From positions 1,550,001 through 1,614,000 of the forward strand of contig OX387184.1 in the NCBI GenBank assembly GCA_947561395.2: a stretch of DNA of 64,000 bases. Direction: 5' to 3'. The translations under genes were made by a program, and so were the position numbers. Within the stretch, counting starts at the first letter, position 1; each line of letters starts with the position of its first letter. Under the pieces are notes generated by a model. It was not told where the DNA came from. It did not search any database and saw only the letters and a program-made list of their open reading frames with translations. Source of the DNA: Buxus sempervirens (lineage: Eukaryota > Streptophyta > Magnoliopsida > Buxales > Buxaceae). Shown here one piece after another: positions 43,456 to 55,100 of the stretch.

Positions 43456-43845
43456 TTACAAAACTATGTTACCATTGTTAAGTTGATCGTGGGGGATGGA
43501 AGCGGGGGAAAACGTAGGAATCGAAGCATCCATACAACAAGCGGTGAGGGAAACAAGGGCCTTCTCGACTTCCACGGGAGGATTCTTTCGTAGCAGGAGG
43601 AGAATGTAGTCCATCATCTCTTTCTCGCAAGGGACTCGCAGAGGACCATCAACCGTCGGACCGAATTCCTCATCGGCCATTTCTAGGAGCACTCTGAAGA
43701 TGGGGTGCTTCAAGTAGTACAAGGGCACAACAAACCTCTTTCCCTCCTCCGCGTACACAACAAAATGGCCCTTATTTCTCTTTCTCCACTTCCCTATAAT
43801 TTCACTCAGCTTCTTGGAAGAACTTCCCTTCATCATATATACCAA
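43456..43845 (-). CDS. SAUR family auxin-responsive protein
   Basis: Intronless, 129 aa. The N-terminal part has SSSKKLSEIIGKWRKRNKGH, followed by the SAUR domain: HFVVYAEEGKRFVVPLYYL, HPIFRVLLEMADEEFG and GPLRVPCEKEMMDYILLLL. SAURs inhibit PP2C.D phosphatases to activate plasma-membrane H+-ATPases and promote cell expansion. Met1, Met4 and Met5 are all possible starts; the frame begins at 43845. A TATA motif lies at 43935-43942 (reverse strand) and three TGTCTC auxin-response cores lie within 240 bp upstream. The tail after residue 110 (ASIPTFSPASIPHD) is variable, as in the family. Confidence 0.93.
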   Translation of the reverse strand: MVYMMKGSSSKKLSEIIGKWRKRNKGHFVVYAEEGKRFVVPLYYLKHPIFRVLLEMADEEFGPTVDGPLRVPCEKEMMDYILLLLRKNPPVEVEKALVSLTACCMDASIPTFSPASIPHDQLNNGNIVL

Positions 43846-43934
43846 GATTTTATGCTTTAGGTATAAGAAGCTCTGAAAGGTATGAGTCGATAGCTAGGTA
43901 CCTGTGCTGGAGACGTTTGTTTTGGTTGGTGAGG

Positions 43935-43942
43935 TTTTTATA
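43935..43942 (-). promoter_or_regulatory. TATA box of SAUR gene
   Basis: TATAAAAA on the minus strand, about 90 bp upstream of the start codon. Confidence 0.6.
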
Positions 43943-44003
43943 AGTTAAAGAAGCAGATTGGTTGTGTGGCGGGAATTGAGTCCCTTGTGATTAAGTGATT
44001 CAG

Positions 44004-44080
44004 GAGACAAAAGAACACGGGAAACAACGATATCCGATCAACATGATCATTACATAGAGACAAGGGCCTAGCTGTGTCTC
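44004..44080 (-). promoter_or_regulatory. Cluster of three AuxRE cores (TGTCTC) upstream of SAUR
   Basis: TGTCTC occurs at 44004-44009 and 44057-44062 (minus strand) and 44075-44080 (plus strand). The last two are oppositely oriented with 12 bp between them, an everted/inverted arrangement compatible with ARF dimer binding. Binding is inferred. Confidence 0.5.
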
Positions 44081-44310
44081 GAATCTAGAGAACTAGTGGT
44101 TAGAAACTCGTAGAATTGTGTAAAGCCAAGCGTATGGAAGTCTGACGGATAATGGGCGTGGTTGAATTTCTCTGCTGTAATTGCTGATTTCTAACACACA
44201 AAAAATAAAAAACAAAAAAATAAAAAAGAAAGGAAGAAAAATCTCGCATTTAATTATTTTTTGATTTGTTAATTTGATTGCAAAAGTAGAGTCAAGGCCA
44301 CCTCTATTAC

Positions 44311-44421
44311 AGATATAATTAAATATATAAAAGTTCATCCCTACTTAGTAGGAACGTGTACTACATGGTATCAAAGCCAGCTTATTGTAGGGGTGAATTT
44401 TTATATATTTAATTATATCTC
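44311..44421. repeat. Foldback element with ~33-bp arms
   Basis: AGATATAATTAAATATATAA (44311-) is mirrored by TTATATATTTAATTATATCT (-44420). The loop contains TGGTATCAAAGC, which resembles the initiator-tRNA primer-binding site of copia elements, so the piece may come from an LTR retroelement junction. Confidence 0.55.
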
Positions 44422-44545
44422 TAACAACCTCGACTATGAAAATTCCATTCAATTTGATTTCCATATGGCAAAAGTGTTGGGGTGAAGTTTGTGGATGGTT
44501 TGGAGCAATTAATGATTTGACTCTGAATCCTTTTTTTTTTATTTT

Positions 44546-45180
44546 TTATAAGAACCTTTCATTCATTAGCTTAGAAGTTAACTGATCTAAAATATTTCGC
44601 CCAAATATATCAGCCAATAGATGGCTACATATGCATTTTAGAGGCCTCAAGAACCAATAACAAGACCCATTGTCTAACGCATAATTTGCCAGCAAATCAG
44701 CTACTATGTTTGCTTCTCGGTACACATGATGAATTTGTTTCCCTGGAATGTGCTGCAATAGAGACTTCATGTAATTAACTAGAACTCTAATGCGCCACGG
44801 AATCTCCTCGTTTCTGTTCAACAATTATATCAGCACTAAACAATCTCCTTCAAGTATGACTTGCTGAAATCCATGTTTTCTTATTAACTTAAGGGCCTCA
44901 CTCAAAGCAGTGGCTTCAGCTACTAGTGATGTTGTCTTTTCGATTTCCATGGCATAAGCGAAGAGGAATTTTCCTGTTTCGTCTCATCCAATGATTCCAA
45001 TTGCCGCTGGTCCTGGGTTTCCTCTTGCAGCACCACCAAAATTGATTTTAACCCAGCAAGGTGGAGGGGGGAAGCAATTTCCTGTTTCGTCTCATCCAAT
45101 GGTTCCAATTGTCACTGGTCCTGCGTTCCCTCTTGCAGCACCACCAAAATTGATTTTAACCCAGCAAGGTGGAGGGGGAA
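44546..45180 (-). pseudogene. LINE RNase H-like domain fragment with internal duplication
   Basis: On the minus strand: WVKINFGGAARGNAGPVTIG (about 45165-45110), then a duplicated version of the same block ending GPAAIGIIG. This is followed by TTSLVAEATALSEALKLIRK and GFQQVILEGD (about 44900), then QIHHVYREANIVADLLANYA (about 44700). This is the RVT_3-type RNase H domain found at the C-terminus of plant LINE ORF2. A block of about 108 bp is tandemly repeated (44965-45070 and 45072-45180), and stops break the frame. No reverse transcriptase part adjoins. Confidence 0.8.
44965..45180 (-). repeat. Two-copy ~108-bp tandem repeat within the RNase H fragment
   Basis: CCTGTTTCGTCTCATCCAAT begins each copy and AACCCAGCAAGGTGGAGGGG ends each; about 94% identical. 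Confidence 0.9.
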
Positions 45181-45195
45181 GCCATCGAACACTAG

Positions 45196-46583
45196 GCTGC
45201 GTTTGGGATTGCTTAAATAAGTGTTTATTTGAGCTTATAGCTTATTAAAGCACTTATTTAAGCTTAAAATCTGTTTGGTTATCTTAGATGGGTAAGTATT
45301 TACCCATAAAAGGAAGAGGAACATGACCCACAAGGAGAAGCACTTGAGTGTGGCTTCTCCTTCCTCTATTTCGATAAGTCCTCTCGATCGAGTTCTCTCA
45401 CACCTTCTCGGGTCTCTGCGAAGTTTCTCCCTCTTTCTCTCTTCGGCTGTAGCACCTCTCCTCAATCACAGCTTCGAATAAGAGAACCTGTACAACTAGA
45501 AAGGGTTCCCTTCTCCATTTGCTATGTTTCAAAGCTTAGTGGCTATCTCCATTGCTACTGGCCACCAGCATCTGCCTTACTTTGTTTTCCCTATCTTTCA
45601 ACCTTTTGCTTAATGTTCTGTGCAAGCTACTTCAATGGCGGATCCTGTGATCCATCCCTTGACTCTTCACTGAAAACTAAAGGTCAAAGAAATCGCCATT
45701 GACTATTGTCCCGACGCTTGCACTCACTCGCCGGAATCCGATGAAATCGTAGTCGTTTTTGACGACAGAGGCAGAGCTTGGTGGCGATCAAAAACTCGCT
45801 TCCAGTTCGGTACCTTCGGAGCTCGAATCCACTGCCCTAAAGGCAACACCAGCGGCCTCAACTTTAAATACCATAAGGCGTGTCTTTATACAATATACTC
45901 TCGGAAAGCAAACCATTGGATTCGCCAACACATCATCCTCTCTCAATTTGGCAGCAGAAATCATGTCTCTGTAGTATATAGCTACAGTAGCATCTACCTA
46001 ATCACGATTCGTTGTGTAGCGATAGAAGAATCCTCGCATTGGGGGTCATTAGTTTTGGTCGGAGTCGTCGGACTATTCCCTTCAAACCGTCACGCAAAGG
46101 CAGAGTTGTTTTTGTTTCCGAACTCAACTCATTCTCCCTCTCTCTCTATTTCTTTCTCTCTCTGGTTCTTGTTCTTAAGAGAGGAGAACAATAAATTAGG
46201 AATTATAAAGAGAGTAGAAGTCTTCGTTCGTGTAATGCCTTCTTTCCTTATCTCTTCGTTTATTTTCAGGTATTTGTTTTTATCTTTATGGGTTCTCTGT
46301 GCGCTATTTTTAAAGTTTTTTTATAGGGATCCAAATAAAATACAAAGCTTTGTTATGTTTAATTTGGATAAAATCAAAAAGTAAGTGCTTTAATACATAT
46401 GTTTACCAAACAATTTCCTTAACTAAAAAGCACTTACGATATTATTAAGTGCTTAAATAAATGTGTTTACCAAACACCAAACTTGTCATATAAGCATTTT
46501 TTTTACAACTTTGGATAAGTACTTAAATAAGCCAACTTATCTTTTAAGTACTTATCCATAAACACTAGCAATCCCAAACACTA
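45196..46583. mobile_element. Non-autonomous TIR element (~1.4 kb) carrying a GH16 fragment
   Basis: The left end reads TAGGCTGCGTTTGGGATTGC and the right end, reverse-complemented, TAGATAGTGTTTGGGATTGC. Subterminal AAGTGCTTAAATAA motifs recur at both ends in inverse orientation (45220-45270 and 46380-46560). This structure is typical of plant hAT-type non-autonomous elements, but I found no clear target duplication. No transposase. The interior holds host-like sequence, including a broken GH16 coding fragment at 45635-45865 and UTR-like CT-rich text. Confidence 0.65.
45635..45865 (+). pseudogene. Captured GH16 (EG16/XTH-like endoglucanase) gene fragment
   Basis: From an ATG at 45635 the frame reads MADPVIHPLTLH, a TGA stop, then KLKVKEIAIDYCPDACTHSP, SDEIVVVFDDRGRAWWRSKT, RFQFGTFGARIHCPKGNTSG and LNF before the similarity breaks. 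The pattern GTF..I.CPKGNTSGLNF matches the N-terminal beta-sandwich strands of plant GH16 enzymes of the EG16/xyloglucan endotransglucosylase group, which cut or rejoin cell-wall glucans. The catalytic ExDxE region is absent. The in-frame stop and truncation show it is not functional. It lies inside a TIR-bounded element. Confidence 0.6.
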
Positions 46584-47136
46584 TCTAACTTGCCTTACCT
46601 GTCTTGATTCATTCTTGCTTTCCTTTTCGTGCAACTCCTTTGTCTTATAATTCTCGTTCCCTAGATTTGAAGTGGGGTGGATTCGCTAAAGAATAAAAAA
46701 CTTTTTGTTAGTTACTCTACTGATAAAACATACATATATTTGTGGTTCCTTTGGCATGTCTTGGTAGCGAATTAGCGATGTCTGAAGAAGATTTTGGATG
46801 TTTGAAGAAGATTTTGGACTACAAGCGAATTAGAAGTGATTTGAGTGTGTTCCAAAAAGATATCCACTGAAAAAACATGTTTAAAAAAAAAAAAAGAATT
46901 TATTATATGTTACGCTTTTTTTTTATATCACTTTATTGCTGCAGCAATTGAGAGAGAGAGTGCAAAAGATTACATCTAAAAACACTAAGACAAAACAAAG
47001 TAAAATAGAAAATATTTTAAAATGTAAAAAACAGAAGAAATATTTAGACATACTTATTCAACGGACAAACAATTACGGTACAGGATTCTCATGTGCCTCC
47101 GTCAAAATAATAATCTTTGTAACCTGAAGTACCAAA

Positions 47137-47209
47137 GGGGATGTAGCTCAAATGGTAGAGCGCTCGCTTTGCATGCGAGAGGTACAGGGTTCGATCCCCT
47201 GCATCTCCA
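47137..47209 (+). tRNA. tRNA-Ala (anticodon TGC)
   Basis: 73-nt cloverleaf without intron. Acceptor GGGGATG pairs with CATCTCC (one G-U). D-arm GCTCAAATGGTAGAGC. Anticodon stem CTCGC/GCGAG with loop TTTGCAT (anticodon TGC). T-arm CAGGG TTCGATC CCCTG and discriminator A. The A box (TAGCTCAAATGG) and B box (GGTTCGATCCC) internal promoters are intact. No encoded CCA. A T-rich stretch (TTTTCCTTTTT) follows as the Pol III terminator. It matches the usual plant nuclear tRNA-Ala(UGC). Plant nuclear tRNA-Ala species are also imported into mitochondria. Confidence 0.97.
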
Positions 47210-47219
47210 TATTTATTAT

Positions 47220-48831
47220 CTATTTTCCTTTTTCCAGAATTATCCATTACGAAAGATATTTAACTTCGTTATTATATAGTCTTCCAGAATGTTCTTGGAC
47301 CTTGCCACTCTCTGTTGGGCTAGATGACATGAGCCCCAATATTGTCCATTCTTTTGCGTTGTGGGAAGGCTTTGATGAAAAGTCTAAAAAGAGTTTGCCA
47401 ATCAGATGGTTAAAATCATCATGCCGTCTTATCTTTTACAATTAAATTTCCTGTTGGTGGAGCCCAAAAAAAAAAAACAAAAAACTGGGAAAAAACGGTT
47501 TTCGCTTTCATTTTTTGTTTCGTTTTTATGAAAGGAAGACTTAATACATCTACATAAAACTAATACACTTCAGGGCTGAAAGAGGTAATGTACAAACAAA
47601 TGTTTGCCATTGACCTGGGCTCAGCCAGAGATAAATCCGTATATTACGAATAGTATTGAACGGGACCTTCTTCATCGTTGATCCCAGAATAAACTTTGTG
47701 TGGGTCTCCATGTTTGTTAATTTCTGGTAAGTGACAAAACAAGAGCTTGCTGTACTAAAACACTATGCTCAGCGCAATAGGCACGTCTCTACTCTCTAGT
47801 GAGCAAACAGACAAGGGATGGCCATTTTACGGCTCCAGAGATTGGCCCCCATTCAGCCTATCCTATTTGGGCCTTAATTTCTTTACATGTTGTTTGGGGC
47901 GCCTTAACGACGATTTATCTCAGTTGGAGGTAGATGGTGACGAACCCGAGGAAAGTAATCGAGACAGGTCTCTAACTGCGACTAATGATCATGACGAAGT
48001 GCGTTGGGCGCTGCTGGACTCTAGAATATAATTGGCACGAGTTCTTAAGCTCAACTCTTCAAGCCCTAGTGAATTAGAGTGGTTAAGAACAGAACCGTTG
48101 GTAGTGCCATTTTCGTGGTTTCACATTTTGCTGAGAAAAGCATCATTGTGACAGACATCAATGTTCTAAAAGAGCCACCAGATACAGAAAAAGGCTTAAA
48201 AGTGATATTTAAGAGCTATTTTCAAAAAAGCTTGAAACAGAGAAGCCTTCAAAAGATGACAATCATAGAAAATAAATGATACCTGCTTCAAACTAATGAG
48301 ATCACAACAATGCATTTGCCTTTGAAAAAATAAAAACCAAAGAACTACCGCGTCATTAAATCCCTGAAAAAGCATGCCAGTTAAAATGTCATACCACTAC
48401 TTTCAGTAAATCTAGTTTTACATTTGAAAATGGGCATGAATGAGCAAGACCCAGTCATTAAAAGAAAGACCAGATCCATATAACTTGTAATCTGTTATTG
48501 ATTAAATCAGAACATCATTGTTATGAGTAACATTTGCATTCTTAAGAAAATTTTGGGAACAATTCCCAGCTGCCCTGCTTTGTTGAAGCCGATGGTAGTT
48601 TTTCTTTTCCTCTCCCTCTTTTGAAACTGCCTGTGTATCCCTAAGGCAACTGTCTCTAGCATCTACTGCAGCCCAACTTTTTATCAAATAACAATACCAA
48701 TCAAATTCTTCATTCAAACATTTTTTTGGAGAAAATATGTTGCCATGAAAAATGGGACACAAGCAAGGCCAAGAACTCTTGCACTTCACACCCAATAGGA
48801 TTAGATCGTTTTCAAGAGGCCTCCGACGGAT
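47220..48831. other. No gene; probable 3' UTR/flank of the membrane-protein gene
   Basis: Only unsupported short frames (for example 47765-48031). The proximal part from about 48300 to 48831 could be 3' UTR of the minus-strand gene that ends at 48832. Confidence 0.4.
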
Positions 48832-51430
48832 TTACATGGATAATGGCAGAAGCATCCTTCGCTTCTTTTTACGAGCTAGTCTTACTTGCTTCACAATTTT
48901 CATGCATACAAGCAATAGCATTGTAATGCATATAAAGACAAAAGCAAGTCTCATATACCTCAAATACAAAGAAACAGCTGAGAAAACCAAGAATGCAAGG
49001 ATGGAAATTTCCCATAATATAGAGATCAGAACATCCACTCTGCAATCAGAAAATGCAACAATTATTATTATAAAGAGTGCTGCTCTCTCATAGAAATAAA
49101 TATGCAACATCCCCTAGGCATTCAAAAGGAAACCAGAGGAGGGAATTATTATCAAGAATGTTAAAATGAAAGGCCTATAGTCAACAAACTTACGGCCGTT
49201 TTGGGATCGTTTTCTCTTGCAATTATTTTGTTATCTATCTAGTGAAAAGTTCAGAACAAGAAGGATAAAGAGGAAAAAACCAGGAAAGGAACTGATTCTT
49301 ATCTCTATGTTGGAGGACCAGGAAATTGAAAAGGATAAAAACTAAAAGTAAAAATAAAAATAAGAAGATCATGAGAGGTTTTGAGGTTCTTGATGCTCTT
49401 CTATTTGACTGCACTCAAAGCAAAATCAAATATGACCAATTGATCCTACCAACAGATGCAGGCGGCAGATATTTCATTATGACATTGTTCCTCCAAACAA
49501 TATAAGCATTTGCAGGAAAAAAGACATCAGCAGCAAAGATGTCCCAAGTAGAAAACAAAAATGTAGATGATAGTTGTCACAAATTCCTAAATTTAAACAA
49601 TGTAGTGCCAAAAAGAACCTTTCACCATTGCCCAATAACATCTGCTTGAATGGGCAATGGAAAGACTTAATGAAAAAATATTTCGTAAATGGAAGACAAG
49701 TATTGCTCAATCAAAAATCTACATATGCCAAACGTGCACAGCCATAATTTTGGTCAACTATGCTTAAAAATGACCAAAAAGAAATAAATTTTAAAGACAT
49801 GTGGTTTACTTAGAGCATCCAAAGTTTAGAAAAAGTTTTGGACTATTAAGTTCCAATTTATCCCTTGAAACCATTGACATCAAATTTACACTTTTTTATT
49901 AAGAGTTGATCAATGAAATACAACACTTTCAATTAAGAGTTAACCAAGGGTAGACAGCATTTTCAAAACCAAAACTGAAATCATCTTACATTTGTTAGAA
50001 TAAAAACATGAAGGCCTACCAAAAATAATCTGTTTCACTAGATTTTCCTCTAATTTCTTGGAAATAATTAGCCCCTAAGGAAATCCCAATATGTAGAACA
50101 TTTTAAGAAGCATCTTTATCTTTCCTATATTTCCTAAATTTCATTGACTAAGTCCCATCTATAATCACCAACAAACTAACAGAATAAAAAGTTCTATTGC
50201 TTATGTCTTTTATTCTCTCTCCTTTTTGAGGAGGGGCTTTCCCTAATTTTTCTTTTTTGGGGTTTCTTAAGAGCTTCTACAGAAAGATAGTGATATTAAC
50301 ACTTGTTAGTTAAGAGCTCCTAATGAAGCGTTTTACAAAAATAATTTAAGGACTATTTCAGAGGTAGGTCAGTATTCCATAGGTGGCTTTACTTTTTAAT
50401 ATTCAAAGTGTATGTAAACGATCTACAATAGCCAACACCAACCCATATTTCTGATATTAGTGAAAGAAACATGGGATCTGCAATTGACACATCATAAAAA
50501 TATGACAATCCTCAAGAGAACTTTTAAACCAAAGGGAGGTTCAAATAAAGCCTACATCTTCTTTGTGATGAGAAACATTCCCAATATATTTATTTATTAA
50601 ATATATCAAGCGTAACGGTGTTAAGACACAATTAGCTTTTTTTTTTCTTTTATCTATTGAACCTTCTCATGAATTTACCAATATAATGGAACCATTAGCT
50701 TCTACAGGGTATTAGTTACATACATTCAATGCTTTCAGCCTTTAGTTACAATACTCAAGCTGATGCGTTAACACATCAAGTCAATTCCCACTTGGTAAAG
50801 TGAATATTCAAATTAAAACTAAAGAAGTGTTTTTCAATTGTTTCAATCAATCTAATGCGTAGACAAACTCCCAGAAAGTGAGACCTAAACAAACATAGCC
50901 AAACGGTTTCCCCAATAATCTCCAATCTAATCACGGCAACGAGATAGAGCATGGTATTTGGCCCCCTTACAGTCGAATTTGTCAAAAACAACGGCTTTAA
51001 TTATACAACAGCTGCAATTATCTATTTGCTAGCAGCATCCTCTATTCTTTCTTTTTCTTGATAATGGGTTTTAAACATAAAATCTCGTCGGAAGAGGGGA
51101 AAGGGAGAAACCCTAGTTGATCCGGACAAAAAACAGTATCACTCGATTTAAAACGGATCAAGTTTCAAAAAGCGGAACACAGATCAACTACACTGAAACC
51201 AAGCGATCCAAATTATTAAAGTATAGAAACAAGATAATAGAAAGAGAAGAAGAAAAAGAGAGGAGAAGCAAAGAAACCCTAAATTTGTGATAAATTCAGA
51301 AATCATTGTTATACCTAGAATTAGAAGTGAGATTGGCAGTGGAAGTTAAGAAGGAAACAGAAGCCCAGTCGTGCTTTGACCGAATCTGATACTCCCTCAG
51401 CTGTTCGGCCAGATTCGAACGTGTGATCAT
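48832..51430 (-). CDS. Small two-pass membrane protein, plant-conserved, unknown function
   Basis: Two exons: 51315-51430 and 48832-49039, joined AG|A with GT..AG borders; 107 aa. Exon 1 encodes MITRSNLAEQLREYQIRSKH and a DWASVSFLTSTANL segment. Exon 2 encodes hydrophobic VDVLISILWEISILAFLVFS and FVFICITMLLLVCM helices and a basic tail ARKKKRRMLLPLSM. The MITRSNLxEQLREYQIRSxH start and LLLPLSM end are shared by a conserved plant membrane protein family without known function. Two transmembrane helices (about residues 42-63 and 68-88) and an Arg/Lys-rich cytosolic end are predicted. The 2.3-kb intron contains no recognised element. Confidence 0.85.
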
Positions 51431-52179
51431 GGCGTCCTCCCTCTCTCTCTCCCTCCTCCTCTTTCCGTGGGAGAGAAAGACGATGATTAATAATATCTCA
51501 CAAAGCTGAGAAGCCGTGACAACGCATGAATCTTCGCAGAATGAAGAAGAATTGGAGACGATAAAACCGACGAGCAGAGACGAGATTTGAATTCTCTAGC
51601 AGTCTTTCATTTCATTGTCCTTTATCTCCCCCCTTTGCTTTTCCTCTAAGCACTCTCTCCGCGTCGAATATGACTTTTAGGGTACGGTGTTCCGTAGGAA
51701 GGGAGCTTCGGAAGCTGAATCAATTATAAGATGACATGTACAAATAACGGTTAGTTATCACACGAGACTTATTTCATTCTTACGGAGATTTTTGTTCCTG
51801 TAGGAACACCGGGTCTTGTTTCCCAAAGAAGCATAGGAGGCATAGAGCGAGAGAGAGATATGTTACCTTTCTTTTGACGACAAATGGAAGGCAAAAATGT
51901 CTATAATAATCTTCAATTCTTCATACACAAGGTGTTATTGGGGGTACAAAATAAGAAATTGCATTTAGAGTGAATCTTTTCTTAAAACATGTACAAAGAT
52001 TATAAAATGAATATCTTCACAACATATTAAAATGTCTGCCCTAGAACCCAAATACATGTTTTTTTTTCCTTTTTATGGCAGGCCATGGTTTACTAAAACA
52101 TCTAGTAACAATCAGGGCTATTACCAAAAAACAGTGACAATCAGGGCAAAGAAGTCACATCACAGTCGTAAAACAGAGG
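51431..52179. other. Intergenic, no gene
   Basis: Leader of the membrane-protein gene (CT-rich, 51436-51470) and the 3' flank of the LEA_2 gene. No further feature seen. Confidence 0.4.
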
Positions 52180-55100
52180 TCAATCATAAACGCACGAATT
52201 GGATAAATTGAAGGGTTTGCCAAGTCGGTTGCCTTGAAAGGTGACAGCACAGTGGATGCTCCTGTAAAATTTAGGCTTCACCAATCTCCCAAGAACATAA
52301 GCCCTGGACCTCACTTGGAACGCCAGGCTGAAGGGTACTACCACTACGTTCTCGTTGTAATCTTCACCTGCACCATTCAGTACAGACACCCCACCGTAGA
52401 GCGGAACTTGAATCCCTACCACCCTTGTTTTTGTTGACCGCTCGCTCTTCCTCGACTGGTAGAACTCCTCCATCTATACATTTTTGTTCTCAATATTAAA
52501 CAAAACTAGGAAAGGCATTAATGCAGTCTTTTGTTACCATATTCGGTTGAGTTTCCTACTGTTTAAAATAAAACCAATTCACAATTGCCTTTGACAAATA
52601 AGAAAGTTAACACAACTGGGAATCAAAAGAAAAAGTAGAAAGGGAGAGAAACAAAAACAAATAACATTCTTAAGCTTCATATAACCTTCGATATGTGACT
52701 CCATATGAGCATTCTGTGCAAGAGCATGAGGTACCAACCTCAATACGTTTCCATATTTAGAGAATCACAAATTGCAATTACACTAATAGCTAAAACATTC
52801 AAACAAGCTAACTAAAATCGATTATTAAAACAATAATAATTTCTGCTACCTAAAATCATTCAATTAAGCTGACTCCACCAACAGTTTAGTAGTGATAGGC
52901 ATTTCATTTAGTTACCAGCATAATAGTACTAGTGGGTATATGTGCACGTACATAGAAACTAGTTGAGAATAATTATTCAAATTTTTTTAAGGGCATTTTA
53001 AGGAAATAGACATAATTGTACATCCTCTGAACTGATATACAACAAGAAACATGATGTGTGCTGCAGACACTCATTACTCAATATAAGCATTGCAAGTGGC
53101 TATGAGACATTGAAGTGTTTTAAAGAGGTATAGAAAGATATCAAATGGCATATCACAATTGCCCAAACATCTTTTATTAATATAATAGAATGTTGCTGGG
53201 CAATTGTGAGATTGGAGTCGAGATTCTGGCCCAATACTTTGTTTCTTGCTATTCCTCTTTAAAAGTCTACGACTTCAATGTCCTAGACCACCGACTATTG
53301 TTATTTATTTAGAATGCCCCTAAAAAGATTAAAAATTATTATATCCTTCCAATAATTACTCATAATAAACTTCTATAACATGCACACCCACCAATCTTTT
53401 TATATAATAGCATAAATAGAGACATGCACTCAGGAACCCTTAATTGCCCAAGTGCCACAAAATACATACCTGGAGTAACATAGAGCTACATGGTCACCCT
53501 AGCTAAGACCGACAATCATCGTCACTACTGCCTTTGTAAGGACAGAATGTTGTCTGTAACAAAATTTTGTTACAACATCTTCCAGCAGGCTTGTGATTGG
53601 CCCATGAAAATTAAAAAATTCAACAAATCATATAAACTCTAGCAAGGATTGAATTTTTTAATCTTCATGGACTAATCACAAACCTACTATGGATGGTACA
53701 ACCTTCTTTGTAAGTAAGCCTGCTATTATCAAAATGAAAATAACATAAATAAGGACTGTATCATTTATAACAAAGATTCCCCTTACAGTCCCACAGTAAG
53801 ACACACAAGGTTTTGGACTAATGAATATTTCATTGCACATCTTCTGCAACACATCTGCATGTGTAACAAAAGAGAAATGTGTGGGCCTCATTAAATATGG
53901 GGCTCACACATCTGTCTCATGCTGCACATGTAACTGCGTCACAGACTATGAGAATTTTGAATATTCAGTTAATAGACCCACAAGCCAGTGGCATGCTGTG
54001 GAGCCGGGGAAATCTTTAATGTAGATAATATAGTTCACACAAATAATAATGTTAAACTTTGGATGGGCTGGTGAATTACATGCGAACGGATAAGACCCAC
54101 TCAATACATATGGGTGAGTTTCATGAATCGGGCACAATGTAGGCCCGCGAAGCCCACGAAGGCGGAGCTCCATATATCCTTGCCTTGGCAGCTTGTTCAC
54201 CTTGAAATGATACAATCTACACAGTTGAACCATTTTACGGTAATTAAAATAAAAAAAACTGAAAAGAAAATTTTCAACTTTTCAATGCAGGAGAGAGAAA
54301 AGTGAAATTTTTTTCATTTTTTTATTGGAGCTACTTGCCGATGTGACAAGCAACTATTCTGTACAGTTCAACCCATTTAAATGTAGATGATATCAATCTG
54401 TTCACCTTTAAGTCAAAGTCATAAATGCAATTATCGAAAAGTATCGAACCTTTAATATTGGAGTAATGATCGTCTGCAGCACACATCAGCTGCAATCGAT
54501 GTACAACAAGAGACATGATGCGAGACCCACAAAATATTTACTTTGGTGGGATCCCACATCATGTTTCTTGCTGTATATTGACTGTAACCGATGTGTGCTG
54601 CAAACGATGTGCAATGCCAATGTTGACAAGCAAGTCCTAGGATTTTGGGAGTAATGATCGTTTACAGCGCGGATTCACTTTACAACATATACAGCAAGAC
54701 ACAGTGATATGGGACCATGAAATATTCACTTCGATGGATCTCACATCAATGTCTCTTGTTGTATATGCAGTAAATAGAATCAAGGATGTAGACGATGTGC
54801 AGTTAACAAGTGAAGCCTGACAGAGACCAGTGGTATCAAGCACTTGAGAATATTATTATGATCGATCTCGAAACTGTGTCCACTTTGCTTCAACGGATAT
54901 CTTGTTCCTAGCCCATCGAAGCAGGTGAGCTGAAGGGATTGGACCTTAGAGAACAATATAATGCAAAAGCACAATTGAAGAAATTTACTTACATGTCCAG
55001 AAGCGATCTTAAGCTGGTAGTAGTAGAGGTCCAGAGGACTTGAAGAGACATGAACGCCGAAAAAGGTGGCCGGATTCCGATAACGAATCTTGACAGTCGA

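Noticed and set aside
44365..44377. TGGTATCAAAGC, another primer-binding-site-like motif
   Set aside because: It falls in the loop of a foldback; no LTR pair or gag/pol adjoins.
47765..48279. Two plus-strand ORFs of 66-88 codons
   Set aside because: No recognised domain, no splice or promoter context; probably chance frames near the 3' side of the minus-strand gene.
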